Below, piece after piece: positions 27,854 to 36,573 of a stretch of 64,000 bases of DNA. Numbering within the stretch: position 1 is the first letter of the stretch; the number at the start of each line of letters is the position of its first letter. The stretch is from positions 558,001-622,000 of the forward strand of contig NZ_LQXS01000001.1 of NCBI RefSeq assembly GCF_001586775.1. The letters are read 5' to 3'. Below the pieces are notes generated by a model. That model was not told the DNA's origin. It saw only the letters and a program-made list of their open reading frames with translations, and made no database searches. Source of the DNA: Sphingobacterium populi (GTDB taxonomy: Bacteria; Bacteroidota; Bacteroidia; Sphingobacteriales; Sphingobacteriaceae). A program made the position numbers and the translations under genes.

Positions 27854-28603
27854 ATGTGTAGTCAGGTAAAAAGCTTGGGACGGCTATTTCTGATTTTATT
27901 CGTATCAATAGCATCTTCCGTAGAAGCTCAAAATTTGCATTCTGCACTGCAATTGCGTAATAGCCATTTGTGGAGAGGATTAGAGGTTGCTACAGGGATA
28001 ATCTACACGGGTAATGTGGAGCTATCGGGAGCAAATTTTTATGGTGGCTTTTGGGGAGGTGGCGATGCAACAGGAGATTATACTGAGTTTAATCACTATG
28101 TGGGTTTTCACAGTGTGCAAAGTCGGTTGCGATTCGAGCTTTGGGATATCTATAACTTCTCGCCAGGAGCCAATTATAATAATCGCGAATATTTTAATTA
28201 CACCGCATCGGAGACTGGTCGTTTTTGGGATTTCAGAAGTTTTTATGTATTAAGTAATCAATTTCCTTTAGAAGTCAGTTGGAATGCTATTGTGTTCGGT
28301 CGCGACAGAAACACCGATAATACGGGTAATAAATATTCGTACTTTGCAAGCTTAGCATACCCATTTCTACGCAAAGATGATTTGGTCGTAAGTGGGCGTA
28401 TTGGTTACGTAGATGCATTGCGGACTATGGGCGAACGGCATAATTTCTTTGCGTCCAGAAGCGGCTTGAGCGAAGTTAGTTTGATTATTAGTAAGCAGGT
28501 TCCTATTGGTTCGTGGCGGATTCCTATAGGGGTGTGGGCTATGTGGAATACGGTGGATCAAAACGCCTTTTTACAATTTTCTGTAAATGTATTTTCATTT
28601 TAA
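27854..28603 (+). CDS. Outer-membrane porin-like protein
   Basis: A 249-residue exported protein from ATG 27854 (11 bp after the transporter stop). The signal peptide is LFLILFVSIASSVEAQ. The mature part has alternating aromatic/polar beta-strands (LQLRNSHLWRGLEV, ANFYGGFWGGGDATG) and ends QFSVNVFSF with a terminal Phe, as is usual for barrels assembled by BamA. It resembles the TorF-type putative porins. Its job is probably passage of the operon's substrate across the outer membrane. Confidence 0.78.
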   Translation: MCSQVKSLGRLFLILFVSIASSVEAQNLHSALQLRNSHLWRGLEVATGIIYTGNVELSGANFYGGFWGGGDATGDYTEFNHYVGFHSVQSRLRFELWDIYNFSPGANYNNREYFNYTASETGRFWDFRSFYVLSNQFPLEVSWNAIVFGRDRNTDNTGNKYSYFASLAYPFLRKDDLVVSGRIGYVDALRTMGERHNFFASRSGLSEVSLIISKQVPIGSWRIPIGVWAMWNTVDQNAFLQFSVNVFSF

Positions 28604-29915
28604 TGATTTGACCAATCTGATACCCAATCTTCGTGTCAATTCCATTAAAAAAATACCTGATTTAATATTTCTTGACAAACACATCCGCGGCTGGGAGTAG
28701 TGATGCGATAGTATACAATCTATTTTTGGCGTGAGTAAACCATTTTATTCACCATATTAGCAAACGGTAAATCTTCCGTATTTCTTTGCTAAGTGCTTCG
28801 TCTAGAGCTACACACCCATTCATATACGCCGCGTATGCATTTATATTTAAACCTATTGTCGGCCTGTTACTCGTTCAATATTGTTAACAATAAAGCTGCT
28901 ATCCTGATTGATACAGATCCACAATAACGAAACTGATTACGATAACTGATGTCAAGAATTCAACTGTAGCAGTATGATGATGATGATCAGTAAAAGTGGT
29001 ATCGTAAGTAGAAACTTGATTGTCGGAATTTTTTTTAACATAAAAAGTGGTGACTTCGTGAATCAATTTGTTTAGAGGTTAACAACTAGTTCGGATAAAT
29101 GTTTCTTACAAATTGTCGGGGGAATTTTTTACTTATTTTGATTAAAATACTCTTTCGTGATAAATTTAATTTGATTGTCCTTTAATAGTAGCACGTGGCC
29201 AATTTTTTTATAAGAACGTGCCTCTTATATTATTGGCAATGATGCTCAAACGTACACTTGCCCCTCTAATTTTAATTTTTCTACTTCAATAAAAATTTTA
29301 CTAAAAAGAATATTAACCTATATGAAATATTTGTCAGTTCGACTATTTATTTCATTATTGATTTTTCTCAATCTATCATATATCTCGGGTCGTATTGTCA
29401 AATATCATACCCTATGTGCTCATAAAGCTATATTGAGTATGTTGTGTAAATTCCTGTTTTCGTGTAATTATTTTTGTGAATTCAATTTTATGATGATTTT
29501 TATTGGTTCAATCAGTAAATTTTTCATTTGTAAGCCTTAAAAATCAGTATAGTATAATGGAAGGCATAAGAATTTAAAGATGCAACTATAAAAACTCCAT
29601 TTTTAATGTGGTCGTAACTACGTATTTATATCAATATAGAGAAAGTTATACTTTTGAATTAAAATGTAATACCCATTTTGTTGACATGTAGTTTTAGTCC
29701 TACATTTTGAAATTAATTTTCATTAGTGATGCAATTATTATCAGTAAACTACACATCTTTGTCCACTGTAAAACGTAGAATTTTGTTAAAGAGTTTAAAT
29801 GTTGAAGTAATTTTGTTCTCATATTCTTAAAGGTTAATTTTTTACGTTTATTTTTAATATAATTTTTTAATTACATTATTTTTTTGTTTTATAGAATATA
29901 ATTTAAGCTGTAAAA
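28604..29915. other. 1.3-kb AT-rich region with no convincing gene
   Basis: This is the longest gene-free stretch in the window and is visibly AT-rich. Short open frames exist (for example 29322-29540 on the plus strand), but they lack coding character and resemble random hydrophobic readings of T-rich DNA. It contains a small inverted repeat ATACGC-C-GCGTAT at 28824-28836 and a GAT repeat near 28976. The last few hundred bases must hold the promoter and leader of the small gene at 29916. It could be an eroded gene, a long leader or an unrecognised RNA; I cannot tell. Confidence 0.5.
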
Positions 29916-30119
29916 ATGAAATTTAATCAGGTAAATAGTAATATTATGGGAAGATTAGTACGAAAAACCTATATATCTCCTCACATATCTACAATATATG
30001 TCGAAATCGAGTCTGCTTTTGCAGCAGGTTCGGTCGTAACGATCACTGTAGAAGATTCTAATCCCCCAAATGTATTGGATTGGGAAGAAAGAGAAAGTGA
30101 GCAAATTTGGAACTTTTAA
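29916..30119 (+). CDS. Short conserved-type AAGS-motif protein
   Basis: A 67-residue open frame (or 57 residues from an internal ATG at 29946). It fits a pattern common to short Bacteroidota proteins of unknown role: a basic start (MGRLVRKTYISP), a short strand with acidic residues (STIYVEIESA), then AAGSVVTITV and an acidic, tryptophan-containing tail ending QIWNF. There is no signal peptide or membrane segment. It ends 25 bp before the ATG of a large lipoprotein, so the two are probably co-expressed. Such proteins are frequently found beside fimbrillin-like lipoproteins, but no function has been shown that I know of. Confidence 0.6.
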   Translation: MKFNQVNSNIMGRLVRKTYISPHISTIYVEIESAFAAGSVVTITVEDSNPPNVLDWEERESEQIWNF

Positions 30120-30144
30120 AGTGATGCAATTTAATAGTAGTAAT

Positions 30145-32154
30145 ATGAAAGCAGGTATATATCTAGTTTTGATCTCTGGTCTTCTACTTTTTGTTGGTTG
30201 TTCTGAGAAATTATTAGAAAATCCCAGAGGGAGTACATCATTGAGAGTTGACGTGGAAGGGGTTAGTGGAGCAATAAATATAAACTCCAATACGACAGCT
30301 AGAGCAGTGGACAATTCGATAACTACTGGCTCTGGTAGATCTTCAGAAAGCTTAGGAAATACTAGTGGATTTCAGGTTGATTTTGTAACTGATCAAAATT
30401 TGATCGAATCACATGAAGATGAAGGATTTGGTGCATCGTTCGTAGCCAATAAGCATACGCAGCGATCTACACAAAGTAGGGCTTCAACGCCTATGCAACA
30501 AGGGTATACGTATAGAATTTTATTGTACAATAAAAATACCGGTGAACTTTGGCAAACTTTTCAAGGTAGTGCAGGAACATCTTTATCTATTGAAGCTCAA
30601 CGTGGTGTAACCTATTTATGGTATGCCTATTCTTATAACAATACTGAAAATTTGTCTGCGCCATCTAACGGCAGCAATCCCGAAATTGCGACTGCAGTCG
30701 ATAAGGATTTGCTATATGCGCATGGTGAGCTTACTATTCCAGCAGGTACACAAACTGACTTTCCTCTTGGGATAACATTTGAGCACAAAGTTGCGCAAGT
30801 GCACATAAAAGTCGACGCAACAGTGTTAGCGCGATTTGCAACGATTAATAATTTAAATGTGTCCTTTGATAATCCTAATTACATAAAAAGAGGAGTTTTT
30901 AATATCAAAGACAACCAAATGAATGCAATTGAGGTTGTACCAACCGAAACTATATTTAACTCGGCATCAAGTACTAATATCTGGGAGGCTAGTTATTTTA
31001 CTGCTGATCCTTCTGCCGTAAGTACTTACAGAATCGTGGTAAATGATTTACCTGTACGTTTTGATGGTGTGAATGAGAATATAGCAAATAGAAATTTGGC
31101 TACCTATTTCGGTGCTGCAAATAGACCTACTTTTACGTCCAATTTCCCTAATGCGGCATTTGGTCAGCGGTTGAGTACTATCGCAAATCTCAATTATGTA
31201 ACCGACCCCTTACGAATTTTGCATATTTCTAATAACGCATCATATGGGTATGCTTTGCAGCGTGGTCCTTCATGGGAATTCTTAAACTCACAAGAGAATT
31301 TCGGTAATTTGCCGCAAAGTATCGTGAAAATGGCTCCTTGGGCAGCAGGGCAGGGTAGTTGGATAGGAGGAAATGCAAATAACAATACTACGGAAAATTG
31401 GTTATTAATGAATTTTACTAACGCATTTGACAATCAACTCGCAGCACGGTTGAGCGCTAATAATACAACTAATAGACCAGATATAGTCATCTTTGGGTAC
31501 AATTTTACCGAAGTTAGACCAGTGGTAGCTACCGCGTTATTAAATTATTTAAATGATAATGGCGTTGTAATTATGATGTATCAAAACGGAACGGGCAATA
31601 ATTCGATAAGCTTTTTCAATCAATTATTTGGAGTATCCAATACGGGACTGAGCAGTTATGGATCTGGTGGAGCTATGTATTCTGTGGTCGGTACAGATAT
31701 AGCAGACCCAATTTTAAATGGACCTTTTGGTGATGTTCGCAATACGCTCTGGGGCGAAGATGCTGGTACTACAATAGGAGTAACAAATGTTCCTCCATCG
31801 CAGGCCACTATTTATTCTCTTGGCCAACCTATCAATAGAAATGCTCAATCAGCGATGATTGCAAATCGCGCTACCATGTTTAAGCATAATACTAAAAGCT
31901 TCTTTTTCGTAGGTGATGGCGGATTTGTATCGTATACAGGTGGAACGTTTACCACTATTGGCCCATTTAATTACGACAATATCAGCAAACGTCCTTTATC
32001 AAAACCTTATGGTGATAATGGTGCAGGGTACGTGCAAAGGAGCAGAGATGCCTATAATAGTATTATTATGGCGAATGTAATGGCATGGGCCGTCAAAAAG
32101 GCGGAGCTAGAAGGTATTAAAACCTGGAAGTATGAAGGCCCGCCAACTCCTTAG
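30145..32154 (+). CDS. Large lipoprotein: fimbrillin-like N-terminal part plus amidotransferase-like C-terminal domain
   Basis: A 669-residue lipoprotein; ATG 30145 gives a signal peptide with lipobox LLFVGC. Residues ~20-250 look like the N-terminal part of fimbrillin/Mfa-type proteins (YTYRILLYNKNTGELWQTF, GVTYLWYAYSYN, FEHKVAQVHIKVD). From ~350 the protein changes character: RILHISNNASYGYAL, then DIVIFGYNF, a helix and NDNGVVIMMYQNG, later SFFFVGDGGF and a final ANVMAWAVKKAE. That strand-helix order resembles a Rossmann-like class I amidotransferase/ThuA domain. No nucleophilic Cys is visible at the turn, so it may be a non-enzymatic binding domain. It is likely surface-exposed. The fold call on the second half is my inference; the lipoprotein call is firm. 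Confidence 0.7.
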   Translation: MKAGIYLVLISGLLLFVGCSEKLLENPRGSTSLRVDVEGVSGAININSNTTARAVDNSITTGSGRSSESLGNTSGFQVDFVTDQNLIESHEDEGFGASFVANKHTQRSTQSRASTPMQQGYTYRILLYNKNTGELWQTFQGSAGTSLSIEAQRGVTYLWYAYSYNNTENLSAPSNGSNPEIATAVDKDLLYAHGELTIPAGTQTDFPLGITFEHKVAQVHIKVDATVLARFATINNLNVSFDNPNYIKRGVFNIKDNQMNAIEVVPTETIFNSASSTNIWEASYFTADPSAVSTYRIVVNDLPVRFDGVNENIANRNLATYFGAANRPTFTSNFPNAAFGQRLSTIANLNYVTDPLRILHISNNASYGYALQRGPSWEFLNSQENFGNLPQSIVKMAPWAAGQGSWIGGNANNNTTENWLLMNFTNAFDNQLAARLSANNTTNRPDIVIFGYNFTEVRPVVATALLNYLNDNGVVIMMYQNGTGNNSISFFNQLFGVSNTGLSSYGSGGAMYSVVGTDIADPILNGPFGDVRNTLWGEDAGTTIGVTNVPPSQATIYSLGQPINRNAQSAMIANRATMFKHNTKSFFFVGDGGFVSYTGGTFTTIGPFNYDNISKRPLSKPYGDNGAGYVQRSRDAYNSIIMANVMAWAVKKAELEGIKTWKYEGPPTP

Positions 32155-32187
32155 TGGTAGGAATCTTAGCTACCGTTTCGAACAGGA

Positions 32188-32215
32188 TTTATGCGCAAGC
32201 TTGCTTGCGCATAAA
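32188..32215. terminator. Hairpin downstream of the large lipoprotein
   Basis: TTTATGCGCAAGC pairs exactly with GCTTGCGCATAAA around a two-base turn (13-bp stem). It partly overlaps the next, longer inverted repeat, so the two cannot form at once. It lies 34 bp after the lipoprotein stop. Confidence 0.6.
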
Positions 32216-32262
32216 CATAAAAAGCTTTTTGATCTCTAATCAAAAAGCTTTTTATGTTTATG
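32210..32262. terminator. Strong bidirectional terminator, perfect 24-bp inverted repeat
   Basis: Arms at 32210-32233 and 32239-32262 are exact complements with a 5-nt loop (CTCTA). Each side has A- and T-runs, so it can stop transcription from both the plus-strand lipoprotein and the convergent minus-strand small gene. Confidence 0.85.
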
Positions 32263-32285
32263 TGATGTCGAATAGATTACAACTG

Positions 32286-32444
32286 TTATTCCGCAGCATC
32301 TACTTCTGAGATATCCAGAATAGCTAACAATAATAAGTACTCGCCTTTATCTAATCCCAATGCTTTTGCGCGATTCAATTCGTTTTGTGCTTCTATCATA
32401 TCCTTATCGTTTTTATAACCGTATATACATAAGTTGTGTTTCAT
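32286..32444 (-). CDS. Small protein of unknown function
   Basis: A 52-residue frame from ATG 32444 (MKHNLCIYGY...). It contains a charged helix (DMIEAQNELNRAKALGLDKGEYLLLLAI) and an acidic tail. The frame can be extended upstream to a TTG at 32489, but ATG 32444 gives the more natural start. It lies directly beyond a bidirectional terminator that faces it, which supports a real transcript ending there. I do not recognise the family. Confidence 0.45.
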   Translation of the reverse strand: MKHNLCIYGYKNDKDMIEAQNELNRAKALGLDKGEYLLLLAILDISEVDAAE

Positions 32445-32549
32445 GTAAGGATTTGCAAAGCCGATGCCACATTTCTCATCATTGCCCAAATTAGGTACTC
32501 AGTGCGCGCACAATACGTAATCTATACCAAAAGTACGTATATTCCACGG

Positions 32550-33317
32550 TTAGCTAACTCTGTCCGCAATAGCATCCCACAATTTAGCACGAAAATGCAG
32601 GGCTTGAATAGCTGTATCTTGCATTTCTTGCCATTTCTGAGGATCATCGCCCGCAAGTTCTACAATCATTTGCATCGCCAGTGGACCATGTTCATCACCA
32701 TCTAAATCTATATGTCGTTGAAAGTAATAAATAAACTTAGACATATCTACTGCGGGCGACTTTGCTTGTAATTCCTTTAAAATTGAAGTAAACATATCTG
32801 GTATTAGATCTTCTCTACCAAATGTAAAAGCAGCCGCGATTTGGTGCGCTTTACCATTTTGAATAATAGTGAAAGTGAATCGCAAAAAATCTTTGATGCG
32901 TTGATCTATAGCAGTAGCTTCGATTACAGCGAAAATATCGGTGGATGATGCCGCTAGATGTACAAAGTTTGTTATACTATCGGTATTAGCACCCATAGTG
33001 GACATCGCGTCCAAATACATTTCATAATGGCTCAAGCGACTGCCATCAATATATACATCGGATTCTTCGGCCAACACAATCTCGTTAATCAGATATCTTG
33101 TATTGGGCATACTACTCGCAAACCATGGAATAGATGTACAAGTAAGTTGTACTTGCAATGCTTTTAGCAGCGACATGAAATCCCATACTGCGTATACATG
33201 ACCTTCTGTAAAGGCTTGTAAATCGTGCAGGTTATTGATTTTCGCATACAAAGGGTGATGAAGCAGCAATTTGCGTTCGTGAGCGATGGCGGCTTGGAGT
33301 AGTTCAATGCTAGACAT
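32550..33317 (-). CDS. DUF3050 family protein
   Basis: A 255-residue protein matching the DUF3050 pattern as I know it: HPLYAKINNLHDLQAFTEGHVYAVWDFMSLLKALQ near the start, WFASSMPNTRYLINEIVLAEESD and SHYEMYLDAM in the middle, and FIYYFQRHIDLDGDEHGPLA near the end. These helices with spaced His residues recall heme-oxygenase-like folds, to which the family has been linked. The biochemical role is not established. There is no signal peptide, so it is cytoplasmic. Confidence 0.88.
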   Translation of the reverse strand: MSSIELLQAAIAHERKLLLHHPLYAKINNLHDLQAFTEGHVYAVWDFMSLLKALQVQLTCTSIPWFASSMPNTRYLINEIVLAEESDVYIDGSRLSHYEMYLDAMSTMGANTDSITNFVHLAASSTDIFAVIEATAIDQRIKDFLRFTFTIIQNGKAHQIAAAFTFGREDLIPDMFTSILKELQAKSPAVDMSKFIYYFQRHIDLDGDEHGPLAMQMIVELAGDDPQKWQEMQDTAIQALHFRAKLWDAIADRVS

Positions 33318-33395
33318 GGTCGCAAAGATATTATAAAGTTTTGATCAATTTCGGATTTAGATATCAGCGTCCGATTATAACGCGGCGTAAAAAAG

Positions 33396-33429
33396 AATAG
33401 CCACGTATGCGCTAGCGTACGTGGCTATT
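33396..33429 (-). terminator. Terminator downstream of the DUF4394 gene
   Basis: A near-perfect 34-nt palindrome: 12-bp outer arms (AATAGCCACGTA with TACGTGGCTATT) around an internal CGCTAGCG palindrome. In the minus direction a run of six T follows, fitting a terminator for the DUF4394 gene that stops 25 bp away. Confidence 0.75.
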
Positions 33430-33453
33430 AATACTTTTTAGACTAAAAAATAA

Positions 33454-34272
33454 TTACATCGTAGGGAAAGCCAAGCCCATTATAGGCTTTCTAAAATTAC
33501 TTGATGCTCTGGTAGCTTTACCTGTCTCTAAATCGATGCTGTATAAGCTATGTCTTCCATCAACTTCTAATGATGCCATGATGTATTGGCCATCAGCGCT
33601 AATGTCAAATCCACCAGCCGCAGTAATATTTACTCCTAGCTCTCCAACGGGCATCAAATCACCGTCATTTGGTGGCATTTGTTTGTATAGCATATTTGTT
33701 GTAACATCGATCACAAATAGATCTGTAGTAGTAGCATCAGCGGTGTTATTCGTATACGCTGCCGCTGTTACTTTAGCTCCTGATACACCATTTAACTCTC
33801 CGTCAACGGCTACGACTAAACCAGTTTCCGGGTGTACACGTAAATTCTGACCATTCGCCGTAACCACCCGAATTCGGTCGACCGTTGGATTGAAATCAAA
33901 TCCCACTTCCATAGCATCTAATCCTGGAGTAAATGGTATTAGGCCCATAGCAGTAGCTGCAGCAGTTTGCGTGTTTATTTTATAAATTCTGTTGCTGCTA
34001 CCAATAGCATATAATTCTCCGTCTTCAGGACGGAAATCAATACCTAATATTTTTTCATTGCTCTCCGTACCTGTGATTGTCCATTCATCTACCATATTTT
34101 GCACATTCTGTGCATTAAAGCGAATTAGATGATTGTCTCCATCAATAGCAAAGAATTCTACATTCGGGCCGACAATATCGTTATCGATCGTATTGTCATC
34201 TGAACAGGAAGTAGTAGCGAAGGCAAATGCCAACATAGCTGTCGCTAGCGATAGGGTAGTTGTTTTTTTCAT
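33454..34272 (-). CDS. DUF4394 lipoprotein
   Basis: A 272-residue protein with a lipoprotein signal (ATTSC, Cys23). The mature part matches DUF4394: FFAIDGDNHLIRFNA at the start, ILGIDFRPEDGELYAIGSSNRIYKI, VGFDFNPTVDRIRVVT and GGFDISADGQYIMAS. The repeated strand pattern suggests a beta-propeller-like fold. It should sit at the outer membrane or periplasm. Function unknown. Confidence 0.88.
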   Translation of the reverse strand: MKKTTTLSLATAMLAFAFATTSCSDDNTIDNDIVGPNVEFFAIDGDNHLIRFNAQNVQNMVDEWTITGTESNEKILGIDFRPEDGELYAIGSSNRIYKINTQTAAATAMGLIPFTPGLDAMEVGFDFNPTVDRIRVVTANGQNLRVHPETGLVVAVDGELNGVSGAKVTAAAYTNNTADATTTDLFVIDVTTNMLYKQMPPNDGDLMPVGELGVNITAAGGFDISADGQYIMASLEVDGRHSLYSIDLETGKATRASSNFRKPIMGLAFPTM

Positions 34273-34622
34273 AGTAGTATATTTATTAATAGTTTTTGTG
34301 TGATGCTCTTCTCAGCGTCGTAGACTAATGTGTGAACAGGCAATTTTCTATTTTGTTTTACAACTTGGGATTTTTTTCGTTATTCTGTACCTATTATGTT
34401 GCCATATGGTAGTTTGGCTACTAAAAATTACCTCAGGTGTGGTGAGAATAATTAGGTGTAACAGTTCGCGTCAAATTGCAATAGCAGCTGGTTTCCCCAA
34501 ATATTGCTACTGTAGATATCACTGTACAGAAGATATTTTTTACCCGTATTTGGGCGGTGTAATGTTCATGTTGATGATGATGTGATATGCATCATCATAA
34601 TTGCGTATTTTATTAAATGGTA
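34273..34622. other. Intergenic region without a supported gene
   Basis: About 350 bp between two minus-strand genes. It should contain the DUF4394 promoter and the end of the histidine kinase transcript. An 85-codon hydrophobic frame on the plus strand (34328-34585) has no coding character. I see no clear terminator or promoter motif. Confidence 0.4.
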
Positions 34623-36176
34623 CTAGCCAGTTTCATTAGTATCCAAGGGTAATGTGAAACTAAATATCGAACCTTTATCAATTTCACTATCTACCCATAG
34701 TGTGCCACCATGCTGCTCAATTATTTGTTCGCAGATGTATAGGCCGATTCCCATACCGGGAAATTGATGTTGGATATGCCTTACACGATAAAATCGTTCA
34801 AAAATCTTCTTTTGATCGTTTAGACTAATACCCATACCAAAGTCGCGTACGGAAAACTTGATGTACTTGCTAATGACGGATAAGGAAACTTCAATTTTTT
34901 TGGCTTTTGGTGAATATTTGATCGCATTGGCCAATAAATTATTCACCACCTGACTTAGCTGAGCCTCATCACCTACATAGGACCTATCAATACGGCCAGA
35001 TAAGATGATTTCGTGGCTATCCGTAGCGCGCTTAATAGCATCTACCGCTTCGCGTACCATGTTGTTGAAGTCAAACTTATCGCGGTGTACTTCCAAGTTT
35101 CCTGATTGGATTTTAGAAACATCCAAAAGCTCTGCGATCAACCGATTGAGTCGGTCTAATTGGACATTTGCTTTGTCCATGATGTTAAGAAGCTTAGCAT
35201 CAGATTTTTTTGGTAGCAATCTTGTAGCTACTTGTATGTAACCCTTTATAGTGGTTAATGGCGTCTTTAGTTCGTGGCTGGCTACCGCTAGAAAATCATC
35301 TTTGCGCAGTTCTATAGCCCGCCGATCGGTGATATCTTCGATGGCCAGAAGAATGCGATCTTTGTAGGTTCCTTCCAATTCAATACGATGTGCATTGAGT
35401 AACATCAGTTTGTGTCCGATGTGGGGGAAGTTGTGTTGCACTTCAAAATCAAGCACCGGATTGTTAGTAGGCAAGATCTTCTCTAATAATTCTTTTAATG
35501 CCTCGATATCCCATTGTCCATTTCCCAGATCATATAGTTTCTTGTTAATGGTTTCTGCTCGATTCACTTTAAAAGTACGCATGAATTCTTCGTTGGCCGT
35601 CAATACTTTTAGATCAGAATCTAGTACCAACAGACTTTCACGCACTGTTTCTACAATACTTTTGAGGTATTCTTCGCTTAGCTGTAGGCTCGCAGTGCGT
35701 TCTTTCACTTTTTCTTCCATTAGCTCACGCTCCATTCGTAGCTCTTGCTCCGCTTTTTTTCGCGCGCTAACATCGTTTTGTACCCCAATGAAGTGCGTCA
35801 CTTGCCCACGATCATCCGTGATCGGCGACACGTACAGCTCATTCCAGAAAAGTTCTCCGCTTTTCGTGTAATTTCTGATCTCTACGTTTACAGGTTTGCC
35901 CTGTTTTACGGCTTCTCGCAATTCTTCCCGCACCTTTTGCTCCCGATCATCCCTTTGAAGAAACCGACAATTGTGCCCAATGATTTCTTTTCTGCTGTAG
36001 CCGCTGATGCGCTCAAAAGATTTGTTGCAGTATATAATGGGGTTGTCGGGCAGATTATTATCCGTGATGATGATACCCGATATACTTGCATCAAGAGCCG
36101 ACTGAAATAATGAATTAATATTTTCCGTACTCAGTTGTGCAACGGTTATGTGTTCTTGATCACGTTCGTTTTTCAT
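34623..36176 (-). CDS. LOV-PAS sensor histidine kinase (probable blue-light sensor)
   Basis: A 517-residue cytoplasmic kinase from ATG 36176, with no membrane helix. Residues ~20-137 are a LOV domain with all the flavin-site residues: photoactive Cys70 in GHNCRFLQ, Asn102 in NYTKSG, Asn112 in FWNELYVSP and Gln133 in FIGVQ. A coiled-coil linker (about 140-170) leads to a second PAS (about 170-280). HisKA follows with VASHELKTPL (His301), then HATPase with NLLANAIKYS, DFGMGIS, FERFYR and GMGIGLYI. It should bind flavin and alter autophosphorylation on blue light. The gene is downstream of a 73-codon gene; a lone receiver protein is encoded nearby at 41862. Partner assignment is inference. Confidence 0.92.
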   Translation of the reverse strand: MKNERDQEHITVAQLSTENINSLFQSALDASISGIIITDNNLPDNPIIYCNKSFERISGYSRKEIIGHNCRFLQRDDREQKVREELREAVKQGKPVNVEIRNYTKSGELFWNELYVSPITDDRGQVTHFIGVQNDVSARKKAEQELRMERELMEEKVKERTASLQLSEEYLKSIVETVRESLLVLDSDLKVLTANEEFMRTFKVNRAETINKKLYDLGNGQWDIEALKELLEKILPTNNPVLDFEVQHNFPHIGHKLMLLNAHRIELEGTYKDRILLAIEDITDRRAIELRKDDFLAVASHELKTPLTTIKGYIQVATRLLPKKSDAKLLNIMDKANVQLDRLNRLIAELLDVSKIQSGNLEVHRDKFDFNNMVREAVDAIKRATDSHEIILSGRIDRSYVGDEAQLSQVVNNLLANAIKYSPKAKKIEVSLSVISKYIKFSVRDFGMGISLNDQKKIFERFYRVRHIQHQFPGMGIGLYICEQIIEQHGGTLWVDSEIDKGSIFSFTLPLDTNETG

Positions 36177-36232
36177 ATAGCGGTATCTATGTAGATGGGT
36201 ATAGATAGCTACTAGGTATTCTAGTGAGCTAT

Positions 36233-36454
36233 CTATCGATCTAATCCATCGAGTAATATAGTTGTGGCGATTTGCTCGCAGTAATCTTCCGGATTTCCTG
36301 CGGTCAATGCGCCAAGATAAGCGTTTGTGGCCCATCTTGATCGTTTTGTAATGACATCCTTATTGATGAGCTTCTCCCGCACTTTTCCTGACAGCGATCT
36401 TTTCAATTTTTTTTCAAAACGAATAAAGTGCTCATTAAAAATAATATCGTTCAT
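36233..36454 (-). CDS. Small helical protein of unknown function
   Basis: A 73-residue protein that starts at an ATG 56 bp upstream of the LOV kinase ATG. It is basic in the centre (RFEKKLKRSLSGKVREKLINKD) and predicted to be helical, ending in TTILLDGLDR. It has no signal or membrane segment. I do not recognise it. The position suggests co-transcription with the kinase, perhaps as a linker protein, but this is only contextual. Confidence 0.6.
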   Translation of the reverse strand: MNDIIFNEHFIRFEKKLKRSLSGKVREKLINKDVITKRSRWATNAYLGALTAGNPEDYCEQIATTILLDGLDR

Positions 36455-36573
36455 GTATCTTAATAGTTTGTGTTTTAGCCAGTGTTTGCAACTTTAAGGC
36501 CAAACATAGATATGCGCTAAACCAATTTTGTTAATTTAACAGATTACGCATTTATACCGAGCACGATACGTAT

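Noticed and set aside
29322-29540. 72-codon hydrophobic plus-strand frame in the AT-rich desert
   Set aside because: Composition (Phe, Ile, Leu, Ser, Cys) is what T-rich DNA gives by chance; no start context or partner gene.
34328-34585. 85-codon plus-strand frame between DUF4394 and LOV kinase genes
   Set aside because: Low-quality hydrophobic reading ending in MLMMM; no coding character.
35395-35871. 158-codon plus-strand frame opposite the LOV kinase
   Set aside because: Antisense to the coiled-coil and PAS region; Ser/Arg-rich composition is the complement of the kinase codons.
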